Shown here one piece after another: positions 1 through 5,554 of a stretch of 5,954 nucleotides of DNA. The first letter of the stretch is position 1, and each line of letters opens with the position of its first letter. A program made the position numbers and the translations under genes. The notes below the pieces were generated by a model that was given only the letters and a program-made list of their open reading frames with translations, was not told the origin of the DNA and did not search any database. The stretch lies in assembly GCA_003567075.1 (NCBI GenBank), contig PXAU01000045.1:1-5954 (forward strand), given 5' to 3'. This DNA is from Trueperaceae bacterium. GTDB taxonomy: Bacteria; Deinococcota; Deinococci; Deinococcales; Trueperaceae.

Positions 1-63
1 GAGCGGCGTCAGAAGGCCCGCCCGAGCGGCGTCAGAAGGCCCGCCTGAGCGGCGTCAGAAGGC
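1..63. repeat. 23-bp-period tandem repeat at the gcdH 3' end
   Basis: A 17-base word, GAGCGGCGTCAGAAGGC, occurs identically at 1-17, 24-40 and 47-63, giving a strict 23-base period. The first two units are complete and differ only at their last base (C versus T). The third diverges after base 63, where it enters the gcdH coding sequence. The TCA inside the word at 55-57 is the gcdH stop codon on the minus strand, so the repeat looks like a local tandem duplication of the gene's last bases and adjacent flank. The array touches the window edge and may continue to the left. No convincing terminator hairpin with a T-tract is visible here. Confidence 0.9.
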
Positions 64-1257
64 GTTGTAGCCGGTGATCTCGCGCCCCAACACCAACGTG
101 TGGACGGTGTCGGTCCCCTCGTAGGTGATCACGCTCTCGAGGTTGAGCATGTGCCGCACCGCCCCGTACTCGGTGGTGATGCCGTTCCCGCCCAGCAGGT
201 CACGCGCTGCCCGTGCGACCGCGAGCGCGGCGCGGACGTTGTCGCGCTTGGCCAACGACACCCGCGCCGGGGTGTCCCTGCCCGCCTCCTTCAGCCGACC
301 CAGGTGGTACGCCAGCAACGAGCCTTTGGTCAGGCCGGCCAGCATGTCCGCCAGGCTGGCCTGGACCAGCTGCTTGGCGGCCAGCGGGACACCGAAGACC
401 GGGCGGTCGTCCACGTAGGCGGCGGCCTCGTCGAAGCAGGCGAAGCCCGCGCCCAGCACACCCCAGGCGATGCCGAAGCGAGCCTGGTTGAGGCACGACA
501 GCGGGCCGCGCATACCCTCGACCGCGAGTCGGTTGGCGTCCGGCACGCTCACCTCGTCGAGGTAGAGCTCGCTGGTCACCGATGCGCGCATGGAGGCCTT
601 GGTCTTGATGTCGAGGGCGCTGAAGCCGTCCCGGTCGGTCTCGACCAGGAAGCCCCGGACCGTGCCATCGTCCGCGTCACGGGCCCATACCACCGCCACG
701 TCGGCGCGGGTGCCGCTCGTGATCCAGCGCTTGACCCCGGTGAGCACCCACTCGTCACCGACACGACGACAACGCGAGCGCATCGAACCCGGGTCGGAGC
801 CGGCATCGGGCTCGGTGAGGCCGAAGCAGCCCACCGCCTCGCCGCTCGCCAGGCGCGGCAACCAGGCCGTCTGCAGGGTCTCGGAGCCGTAGGCGTGGAT
901 CGGGTACATCACGAGGCTCGACTGCACGCTGACGAACGACCGGAGCCCCGAGTCGGCGTACTCGATCTCGCGGTTGAGCAGGCCGTAGGCGGTGTCCGAG
1001 GCGCCGGCGCCGCCGTAGCGCTCGGGCAGCGTCAAGCCGAGCAAGCCCATGGCGCCGAAGCGGCGCGGCAGGTCGTCGGGGAAGGTGCCGTGCAGCCACC
1101 ACTCGCCCACGTGCGGCAGCAACTCGCCGCGCACGTACTCGCGCACGCTGTCACGGATGAGGCGTTCCTCGGGGGCGAAGAGCGTGTCGAGCTCGTAGAA
1201 GTCCTGGAGCGCTCGGCGGTCCATCGGCTCGGCGCGCACGGCCACGGTGGTAGGCAT
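55..1257 (-). CDS. gcdH: Glutaryl-CoA dehydrogenase (acyl-CoA dehydrogenase family)
   Basis: The 400-residue product matches the FAD-dependent glutaryl-CoA dehydrogenase group, which oxidises and decarboxylates glutaryl-CoA to crotonyl-CoA and CO2 in lysine and tryptophan breakdown, passing electrons to electron-transfer flavoprotein. Seen directly: SVQSSLVMYPI at about 110-120 preceded by Arg106 (the substrate-carboxylate arginine position of GCDH), the flavin-site segment CFGLTEPDAGSDP at 144-156, RFGIAWGVLGA at 260-270, LLGGNGI at 354-360, and TYEGT at 378-382, where Glu380 is the expected catalytic base. It ends ITGYNAF, close to the ITGIQAF ending I recall for GCDH. The frame is open for 38 more codons upstream, but that stretch is Arg-rich and overlaps the preceding gene, whereas ATG at 1257 has a good Shine-Dalgarno. 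It is the last gene of the minus-strand run, 25 bases after the small upstream gene. A related acyl-CoA substrate is less likely but possible. Confidence 0.93.
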   Translation of the reverse strand: MPTTVAVRAEPMDRRALQDFYELDTLFAPEERLIRDSVREYVRGELLPHVGEWWLHGTFPDDLPRRFGAMGLLGLTLPERYGGAGASDTAYGLLNREIEYADSGLRSFVSVQSSLVMYPIHAYGSETLQTAWLPRLASGEAVGCFGLTEPDAGSDPGSMRSRCRRVGDEWVLTGVKRWITSGTRADVAVVWARDADDGTVRGFLVETDRDGFSALDIKTKASMRASVTSELYLDEVSVPDANRLAVEGMRGPLSCLNQARFGIAWGVLGAGFACFDEAAAYVDDRPVFGVPLAAKQLVQASLADMLAGLTKGSLLAYHLGRLKEAGRDTPARVSLAKRDNVRAALAVARAARDLLGGNGITTEYGAVRHMLNLESVITYEGTDTVHTLVLGREITGYNAF

Positions 1258-1263
1258 GGACGG

Positions 1264-1270
1264 TCCTCCC
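1264..1270 (-). promoter_or_regulatory. Shine-Dalgarno of gcdH
   Basis: GGGAGGA on the minus strand lies six bases before ATG 1257. It decides the start of glutaryl-CoA dehydrogenase against the in-frame start at 1371, which lies inside the upstream gene and would add 38 residues unlike the family. Confidence 0.75.
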
Positions 1271-1282
1271 GGGGTGCGCTCG

Positions 1283-1528
1283 TCATCCGTCGTCGCCGAA
1301 CAGGCGCTTGAGCGCGTCCTCCTTGCTGGTCTTGCGCAACGCGAACCATCGGGCGTCCTTCTGCTCGGCACGTTCGGCGGCCGCCAGCGTCGCGAGCGAG
1401 GCCTCGATCGTGTCGATGGCGAGCTCTTCGTAGCGGCGCTCGTCGATCCGTCGTTGCACGTCGCGCACGGTCGCGCCGTTGGGGCCGGCCTGCTCGAGCG
1501 CTTCCATGACCCAGTCGTCGACCGTCAT
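1283..1528 (-). CDS. Small hypothetical protein, possible winged-helix fold
   Basis: An 81-residue, charged, soluble product that I do not recognise as a named family. Residues about 5-55 read as alternating helices (DDWVMEALEQAG, TVRDVQRRIDE, DTIEASLATLAAAERAE). They are followed by a short strand-like DARWFALRK and a basic-acidic tail ending KRLFGDDG. Helices followed by a hairpin-like strand fit a small winged-helix domain, but this is inference from pattern only. There is no signal peptide, membrane segment or cysteine cluster. ATG 1528 is chosen because upstream codons belong to the intergenic gap. GGAG ends only one base before the ATG, too close for a normal Shine-Dalgarno, so a leaderless message or weak initiation is possible. 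The gene lies 58 bases after the iron-sulfur protein gene and 25 bases before gcdH, and could encode a local regulator. Confidence 0.7.
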   Translation of the reverse strand: MTVDDWVMEALEQAGPNGATVRDVQRRIDERRYEELAIDTIEASLATLAAAERAEQKDARWFALRKTSKEDALKRLFGDDG

Positions 1529-1533
1529 GCTCC

Positions 1534-1539
1534 AGTGTA
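1534..1539 (-). promoter_or_regulatory. Candidate -10 for a leaderless start of the 81-aa gene
   Basis: TACACT on the minus strand ends five bases before ATG 1528, the distance at which transcription would begin at or next to the A of the start codon. No convincing -35 hexamer is seen. It is a weak call and would give the small gene plus gcdH an internal promoter. Confidence 0.3.
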
Positions 1540-1586
1540 CGCCGCTGCGTCCCGCTCCGGGTCGCCGAGCTTCACCTGGGCGCGCC

Positions 1587-2576
1587 TCAGCGCGGTGTGG
1601 TGCCGGTCGGGCCGCTGCCGCCGCGGGCGGCCAGGAGGGTGCGGTCCTGGTCGAGGCGTCCCCACGGCACGGGCTCGTCCATCTGCACGACACGGACCGG
1701 GCAGACCTGTTGGCAAGCGTCGCAGCCGACGCAGCGCCGTGGTTCGAGCCACAAGCTGGTGCTGCCGTCGTCCTCGAAGCGGCGCTGGATCGCGTCGGTG
1801 GGGCACGCAGCCGTGCAGGCGGGGCACAGGATGCAGCCGTCGAGGACGTGCGGTAACCGTACCGGTACGAGCGTCTCGGGCTTGAGCCCGGCGCTCTTCA
1901 GCAGGCTCAGGGTGTCCTGCCAATCGGGTGGTAGGGCCGGTCGTTGGCTCCGCGGCTCGTCCGCGCCGGCGAGCTTCTCCAGGGGTGCCAGCGCCGATGC
2001 CGTCGCACGCTTGGCGCTGGCGGTGCTGCCGCGCAGCAGCTCGCGTCGGCTGAGGCTGCGCTCGGGCGCCACCGCCTCGAGTTCGCTGACGTGCTCCACC
2101 TCGACCTGCAGCGTGAGGCCCAAGACGCGCGCCAGCGCACGGGCCTGCTCGGCGCTTGCCTCGATGCGTTCGGGCACGTCGGGGGCGCCGACCTCGCACG
2201 CGTCGCAGGCGCCACGGCCGAGTCGCACGCGTCCGTCCGGGTCGGCCAGGCGGAGCAGGTCGGTGGGCCGCAGGCGCGCCAGGCAGACGACGCTCGGAGC
2301 GTTGCCCTTCACCTGCGAGCAGCGCAGCGACACGTCCGGCGGCACCACGCCGCCGCGCGGGATCAGCGCCTGCGAGGGGCAGGCGCTCACGCAGATGCCA
2401 CAGCCGGTGCAGTCGATGGGGTCGATCTCGACCCGGCGCCGCACGCGTATCGCGGTATGGGGGCAGACGTCGGCACAGATCCGGCAACCCGTCGCCTTGG
2501 TTGCCAGACAGCGCTCCTGGTGGTAGGTGGGGCTGACCTCGACCTGCTTGAACAACCACCCGAGCACTCGGTCCAT
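1587..2576 (-). CDS. Polyferredoxin-like 4x[4Fe-4S] protein
   Basis: A 329-residue cytoplasmic iron-sulfur protein with two ferredoxin-like halves. The N-terminal half has Cys23 then C31-x2-C34-x3-C38-P and C56-x2-C59-x2-C62-x3-C66-P. The C-terminal half has C248-x2-C251-x2-C254-x3-C258-P and C282-x2-C285-x2-C288-x3-C292-P. These should hold up to four [4Fe-4S] clusters for one-electron transfer. The middle (about 86-127) adds C86, C98 and C124-x2-C127, a possible further metal site. Residues 175-183 read LSRRELLRG, Tat-signal-like but internal, so not an export signal. The start at 2576 follows the aroF stop by 11 bases, with GGAG four bases upstream, suggesting translational coupling. The physiological partner is unknown. 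It may serve a molybdo- or quinone-linked redox enzyme, but nothing here identifies one. Resemblance to NapF or HdrA-type ferredoxins is only general. Confidence 0.88.
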   Translation of the reverse strand: MDRVLGWLFKQVEVSPTYHQERCLATKATGCRICADVCPHTAIRVRRRVEIDPIDCTGCGICVSACPSQALIPRGGVVPPDVSLRCSQVKGNAPSVVCLARLRPTDLLRLADPDGRVRLGRGACDACEVGAPDVPERIEASAEQARALARVLGLTLQVEVEHVSELEAVAPERSLSRRELLRGSTASAKRATASALAPLEKLAGADEPRSQRPALPPDWQDTLSLLKSAGLKPETLVPVRLPHVLDGCILCPACTAACPTDAIQRRFEDDGSTSLWLEPRRCVGCDACQQVCPVRVVQMDEPVPWGRLDQDRTLLAARGGSGPTGTTPR

Positions 2577-2587
2577 CGGACTCCAGG

Positions 2588-3694
2588 TTACCCTTCGACG
2601 CCGTAGAGCTCGGTGCGCCCGGGGCTGAGGCGTCCATGGTAGCGGGTCGCCTCGAGGTAGGCGTCGAAGGCCTCGAAGTCGATCTGCTGCTTGTTGTCGC
2701 TGAGCGCGACGGCGGGGTTGGGATGCACCTCGATCATGACGCCGTCGGCCCCGACCGCCAGGCCCGCCTTCGTGAGCGGCACGAGCAGATCGGGTCGGCC
2801 GCCCGAGTGGGTGACGTCCACCAGCACCGGCAGGTGCGTCTCGAGCTTGGCCAGGGCCACCGCCGAGACGTCGAGCGTGTTGCGGGTGAAGCGCTCGAAG
2901 GTGCGGATGCCGCGCTCGCACAACACCACCTGTTCGTTGCCGCCGGCCAGCAGGTACTCCGCCGCCATCACCCACTCCTCGATGGTGGCCGAGAGCCCGC
3001 GCTTCAGCAGCACCGGTCGGCCCGAGCGCGCCGCGGCGCGGAGCAAGGTGTAGTTCTGCATGTTGCGGGCCCCGATCTGCAGCATGTCGGCGTGCTCGGC
3101 GCAGACCACGACGTCGGCCGCGTCCATCACTTCGGTGACGAAACCGAGGCCGTGTGCGTCGCACACCTCGCGACCGAGACGCAGCCCTGGCAGGCCCAGA
3201 CCTTGGAAGGCGTAGGGGTCGGTGCGCGGCTTGAAGGCGCCGCCGCGCAGCAGCGGCACGTCGCGCGTCGCCAGCATCGCCGCAACCGCGTCGAGTTGCT
3301 CGTAGGACTCGATGGCGCAAGGGCCGGCGATGAGCACCGGTGGGTGCTCGCCGCCGATGGGCACGCCGCGGACGGTGACGACGGTGTCGACGTAGCGCGT
3401 CCGGCGCGAGGTGAGGTAGCGGGTCTTGTCCTGCTCGACCTCGAGCTGCATGGAAGCCTGGAACACCTGCTTGAACAGGCTCTTGATCGTGGCGTCCTCG
3501 AAGGGCCCGCGGTTGGCGTCCACCAGGGCGTCGAGCATGGCCTTCTCACGGACCGGATCGTAGTGCGACAGCCCGAGCTCGGTCTGCAGCCGGCCGATGG
3601 CCTCGGCCACCTCGGCGCGTTCGGAGAGGCGTTCGAGCAACTCGAGGTTGAGTTCGTCGATGCGCTCGCGCAGGCGGGTGATGCGTTCGTCCAT
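2588..3694 (-). CDS. aroF: Bifunctional chorismate mutase / DAHP synthase (type I-beta)
   Basis: A 368-residue enzyme collinear with the Bacillus subtilis AroA(G)-type fusion (about 358 residues), also annotated aroF. Residues 1-90 are an AroQ chorismate mutase-like helical domain. Residues about 105-360 are the TIM-barrel DAHP synthase, which joins phosphoenolpyruvate and erythrose 4-phosphate in the first shikimate-pathway step. Visible signatures are GPCAIES with metal-ligand Cys126, KPRTDPYAFQG at 155-165, QIGARNMQN at 206-214, VDVTHSGGR with His296, IEVHPNP with Glu322, and LSDNKQQ with Asp333. In family members the mutase domain mainly senses prephenate or chorismate for feedback inhibition. 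Here the mutase Lys (Lys39 in E. coli) is Gln37, while Arg9, Arg26, Asp46, Arg49 and Glu50 are kept. ATG 3694 fits the family length but has no clear Shine-Dalgarno. A start 32 codons upstream is possible but encodes unlikely Arg/Pro-rich sequence. Confidence 0.95.
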   Translation of the reverse strand: MDERITRLRERIDELNLELLERLSERAEVAEAIGRLQTELGLSHYDPVREKAMLDALVDANRGPFEDATIKSLFKQVFQASMQLEVEQDKTRYLTSRRTRYVDTVVTVRGVPIGGEHPPVLIAGPCAIESYEQLDAVAAMLATRDVPLLRGGAFKPRTDPYAFQGLGLPGLRLGREVCDAHGLGFVTEVMDAADVVVCAEHADMLQIGARNMQNYTLLRAAARSGRPVLLKRGLSATIEEWVMAAEYLLAGGNEQVVLCERGIRTFERFTRNTLDVSAVALAKLETHLPVLVDVTHSGGRPDLLVPLTKAGLAVGADGVMIEVHPNPAVALSDNKQQIDFEAFDAYLEATRYHGRLSPGRTELYGVEG

Positions 3695-3854
3695 TCGAGT
3701 GTGGCGTCGCCGCTCGCTCGGCGCGGACGGCGGCCTCCCTCCTCGCCGGTCCGGATCTGGGCCGACGGCATGCAGGGCAGTATGGCGCATCCGGTCGTGA
3801 CCGGGGTCAGGTGGTGGGCGCTCGAGCGGGCGTCGCCGCGCACGCGCCGCGGCG
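3695..3854 (-). promoter_or_regulatory. aroF upstream region: palindrome and weak promoter candidate
   Basis: This 160-base gap between tatC and aroF has no convincing gene. A perfect inverted repeat, CCGGTC-GT-GACCGG, lies at 3791-3804. On the minus strand a -10-like CATACT (3779-3784) and a -35-like CTGACC (3805-3810) flank it with a 20-base spacer, so the palindrome sits inside the spacer, where a dimeric regulator could act. Both hexamers match consensus at only four of six bases. A purine-rich GAGGAGGGAGG (3734-3744, minus strand) looks like a Shine-Dalgarno but no usable start codon follows it. No terminator for tatC was recognised. Confidence 0.35.
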
Positions 3855-4580
3855 TTACAGGGGATCGGGCTCGGCCGCTGGTGCGCGTTCGGGGCGCTGC
3901 GCCAGGCGCACGACGATGATCGAGAGCTCGTACAGGACTAACAAGGGTCCCGCCACCAACGCGAAGTTGAAGGGATCGCCGCTGGGTGACATGGCCGCGG
4001 CCAGCACGAGCAGGACCACGATCGCGTAACGGCGGGTGCTGACCAGCATCGGAGCGCGCACCACGCCGATGCGGGCCAGCAGGAAGGCCAGCACCGGGAG
4101 CTCGAACATGAGCCCGAAGACGCCCATCAGCATGATCAGGTTGCCGATGTAGCGTCCGATCGAGAGCAGGCCCGTCGCGGCCTCGCCGAGGAAGGACAAC
4201 AGGATCGGCACCGTCAGCGGCAACACGACGTAGTACGAGAACGCCACACCCAGCGCGAAGGCCAGGGCGGCCAGCAGGATGAACGGCACCGCGTAGCGGC
4301 GCTCATCGGGATAGAGGCCGGGCGCCAGGAAGCCCCACACCTGCGCCACCACGACCGGCGCGGCCACCACCAGCCCGAAGAAGCTCGCCACCTGCATGCT
4401 GGTCACGAACGGCTCGAGCAGCGAGAAGTACGACAGCGTGGTGTTCTCGGGGAGCGGTCGCTTCAGCCACTCGATGACCTCGAAGCGGAACGCGAACATG
4501 ACGCCGGACGCCACCAACCACGCGGCGACGGCGATGAAGACGCGCTTGCGAAGTTCCTCGAGGTGATCGAAGAGCGTCAT
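3855..4580 (-). CDS. tatC: Sec-independent (Tat) translocase subunit TatC
   Basis: A 241-residue polytopic membrane protein. TatC is the receptor subunit that binds twin-arginine signal peptides and assembles with TatA to move folded proteins across the cytoplasmic membrane. The N-terminus carries the family signature LFDHLEELRKR (3-13). About six hydrophobic segments follow, near 14-31, 65-82, 97-120, 146-170, 184-197 and 205-225. Other conserved pieces are WGFLAPGLYPDERR (82-95), GLMFELPV (156-163, with Glu160 and Pro162) and PLLVLYELSI (212-221). The loop usually written TPPDP reads SPSGDP (198-203) here, a small departure. The C-terminal tail is short, charged and Pro/Ala-rich. The start at 4580 has AGGTG five bases upstream, but that site lies in a hairpin arm. 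It sits 69 bases downstream of tatA, the usual partner. Confidence 0.96.
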   Translation of the reverse strand: MTLFDHLEELRKRVFIAVAAWLVASGVMFAFRFEVIEWLKRPLPENTTLSYFSLLEPFVTSMQVASFFGLVVAAPVVVAQVWGFLAPGLYPDERRYAVPFILLAALAFALGVAFSYYVVLPLTVPILLSFLGEAATGLLSIGRYIGNLIMLMGVFGLMFELPVLAFLLARIGVVRAPMLVSTRRYAIVVLLVLAAAMSPSGDPFNFALVAGPLLVLYELSIIVVRLAQRPERAPAAEPDPL

Positions 4581-4585
4581 GCTTG

Positions 4586-4600
4586 CACCTGCGTCAGGTG
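4586..4600 (-). promoter_or_regulatory. Hairpin covering the tatC ribosome binding site
   Basis: On the minus strand the tatC leader reads CACCTG-ACG-CAGGTG, a perfect six-base-pair inverted repeat with a three-base loop, followed by CAAGC and the start codon. The 3' arm contains the only Shine-Dalgarno candidate (AGGTG), so folding would mask ribosome binding. The inverted repeat is seen directly. Its effect on tatC translation is inferred. Confidence 0.5.
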
Positions 4601-4649
4601 TCCGCGGCCGCGGGTCGCGAACGCTGCGCGGCGGCGCTGGTGGTGAGGC

Positions 4650-4997
4650 TCAATCGCGCTTGCCGTCGGCCGGTTCGTCGGCGGCCGCCGCGTCGACACT
4701 GGCGCTCGGCGGCGCCTCCACGGGCGCCTCGGGCGCGCTGCTGGCGCTGCTCGCGGGAGGCCTGGCGGCCTGGGCCTCTTCGGCCGTGACCGGGCTGACA
4801 CCGCGGCGTGGGCCGGGTGCGTCGGGCGCCTCGTCGCTGCTGAAGTCTTCCTTGATGTCTCGCATCTCCTTGCGGAACGCTCGGACGGATTGCCCCAGGC
4901 CCTTGGCCATCTCGGGCAGCCGCCGCGGACCGAAGATCAGGAGAACCACGATCAGGATGATCAGGATCTCCCACGCGCCGAACGGACCGATACGCAT
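4650..4997 (-). CDS. tatA: Sec-independent (Tat) translocase subunit TatA
   Basis: A 115-residue TatA/TatE-type protein that would oligomerise with TatC to form the export pathway for folded proteins. It has a short N-terminus, one membrane helix (about 8-22, GAWEILIILIVVLLI), the hinge motif FGPRRLP (22-28), and an amphipathic helix (about 28-50) containing MAKGLGQSVRAFRKEM. Residues after about 52 form a long low-complexity Ala/Pro/Ser/Glu tail ending DGKRD, likely disordered. The hinge and the GLGQSVRAFRKE helix favour TatA over TatB, and no tatB is seen. ATG 4997 is preceded by GGAGG nine bases upstream. The frame stays open upstream to 5126, but that Arg/Trp-rich sequence would ruin the usual TatA N-terminus. 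It probably heads a tatA-tatC transcript. Confidence 0.94.
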   Translation of the reverse strand: MRIGPFGAWEILIILIVVLLIFGPRRLPEMAKGLGQSVRAFRKEMRDIKEDFSSDEAPDAPGPRRGVSPVTAEEAQAARPPASSASSAPEAPVEAPPSASVDAAAADEPADGKRD

Positions 4998-5006
4998 CGT
5001 TGCCGA

Positions 5007-5026
5007 CCTCCGGCAGCAGCATAGCA
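5007..5026 (-). promoter_or_regulatory. Candidate tatA promoter -10 and Shine-Dalgarno
   Basis: On the minus strand an extended -10-like TGC-TATGCT (5018-5026) lies shortly upstream of GGAGG (5007-5011), itself nine bases before the tatA ATG. The -35 region is poor (CTGGTG at about 17 bases), so the call relies on the extended -10 and position. A start just downstream would give a leader of about 15 bases. The rest of the 4998-5119 gap shows no gene. Confidence 0.4.
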
Positions 5027-5119
5027 GAGCCCAAGGCGGCCACCAGTCGCGCTTCGCTCGATGCCTGGCGGTTGCCGTCGGGCGCGTCCAGGACGTTCTC
5101 AGCTCGCGGTCGATCGCGG

Positions 5120-5149
5120 TTGACACCCTGCTCAGGGCGATGCTACGCT
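5120..5149 (+). promoter_or_regulatory. Promoter of the tRNA-tuf cluster
   Basis: A perfect -35 TTGACA (5120-5125) is followed after 18 bases by TACGCT (5144-5149), preceded by TGC (5141-5143) as in an extended -10. Transcription would start near 5156, leaving a leader of about 65 bases before tRNA-Thr. The spacer contains a 12-base inverted repeat, CCCTG-CT-CAGGG (5126-5137), which could be an operator or chance. This is the best promoter match in the window and suits stable RNA and EF-Tu. Confidence 0.75.
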
Positions 5150-5222
5150 CATGCTTCGGACACGCGTGCGTCGTCGCCTCGGCGGCGGGCGTGGGGCCGG
5201 GCTGGACACACGTCGTCGGGAT

Positions 5223-5298
5223 GCCACCCTAGCTCAACTGGTAGAGCATCCGACTTGTAATCGGAAGGTTGTCGGTTCGATTCCGATGGGTGGCTCCA
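5223..5298 (+). tRNA. tRNA-Thr (anticodon UGU)
   Basis: A complete 76-base cloverleaf. The acceptor stem is GCCACCC (5223-5229) with GGGTGGC (5288-5294), followed by discriminator T and encoded CCA. The D stem is GCTC/GAGC and the anticodon stem TCCGA/TCGGA with loop CTTGTAA, giving TGT at 5256-5258. The T arm is GTCGG-TTCGATT-CCGAT. It reads ACA and probably ACG by wobble. It is first in the cluster, as thrU is in E. coli. Confidence 0.97.
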
Positions 5299-5346
5299 GG
5301 TTCGGCCGTGTCCGGTCGGCGGGTGCTCGACGGCTCGCCAGCACGT

Positions 5347-5432
5347 GGGTAGGTGCCCGAGTGGTTAAAGGGGACGGACTGTAAATCCGTTGGCGTAAGC
5401 CTACGCTGGTTCGAATCCAGCCCTGCCCACCA
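5347..5432 (+). tRNA. tRNA-Tyr (anticodon GUA)
   Basis: An 86-base class II tRNA with the long variable arm typical of bacterial tRNA-Tyr. The acceptor GGGTAGG (5347-5353) pairs with CCTGCCC (5422-5428) with one G-U pair, followed by discriminator A and encoded CCA. The anticodon stem is ACGGA/TCCGT with loop CTGTAAA and GTA at 5381-5383. The T arm is GCTGG-TTCGAAT-CCAGC. It is the second tRNA of the cluster, 48 bases after tRNA-Thr. Confidence 0.97.
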
Positions 5433-5435
5433 CCT

Positions 5436-5473
5436 GCTCCTCCTCGAGCGGCACGTGCCGCGACGGAAGGAGC
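5436..5473 (+). other. Hairpin filling the Tyr-Gly tRNA spacer
   Basis: The outer arms GCTCCT (5436-5441) and AGGAGC (5468-5473) enclose a perfect 14-base palindrome, GCGGCACGTGCCGC (5448-5461). Together they occupy 38 of the 46 spacer bases between mature tRNA ends. It is probably an RNA structure in the precursor transcript. No T-tract follows, so it is not an intrinsic terminator. Confidence 0.5.
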
Positions 5474-5478
5474 GCTAC

Positions 5479-5554
<76 letters not shown>

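Noticed and set aside
100..1311. Long plus-strand open frame (403 codons) opposite gcdH
   Set aside because: It is Ala/Arg/Gly/His-rich with no recognisable domain and mirrors the well-supported minus-strand gene. Such antisense frames are expected at high GC.
2016..2051. Twin-arginine signal in the iron-sulfur protein (LSRRELLRG), given the nearby tatAC
   Set aside because: It lies near residue 180 between domains, not at the N-terminus, and no hydrophobic segment follows.
1587..3320. Long minus-strand frame suggesting a 577-residue fusion ahead of the iron-sulfur protein
   Set aside because: The first part is an Arg/Ala-rich out-of-frame reading of aroF. The real start is ATG 2576, right after the aroF stop.
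2636..3919. Plus-strand 427-codon open frame opposite aroF
   Set aside because: It is antisense to a clear DAHP synthase, is low-complexity, and runs across the aroF-tatC gap into tatC without any domain.
174..5222. Mobile element, phage attachment site or CRISPR array
   Set aside because: No transposase or integrase gene, long inverted repeats, duplicated tRNA ends, or regularly spaced repeats other than the short array at 1-63 were seen.
5151..5384. Plus-strand frame reading AQLVEHPTCNRKVVGSIP
   Set aside because: This is a well-known spurious translation of a tRNA gene, here tRNA-Thr(UGU), not a protein.
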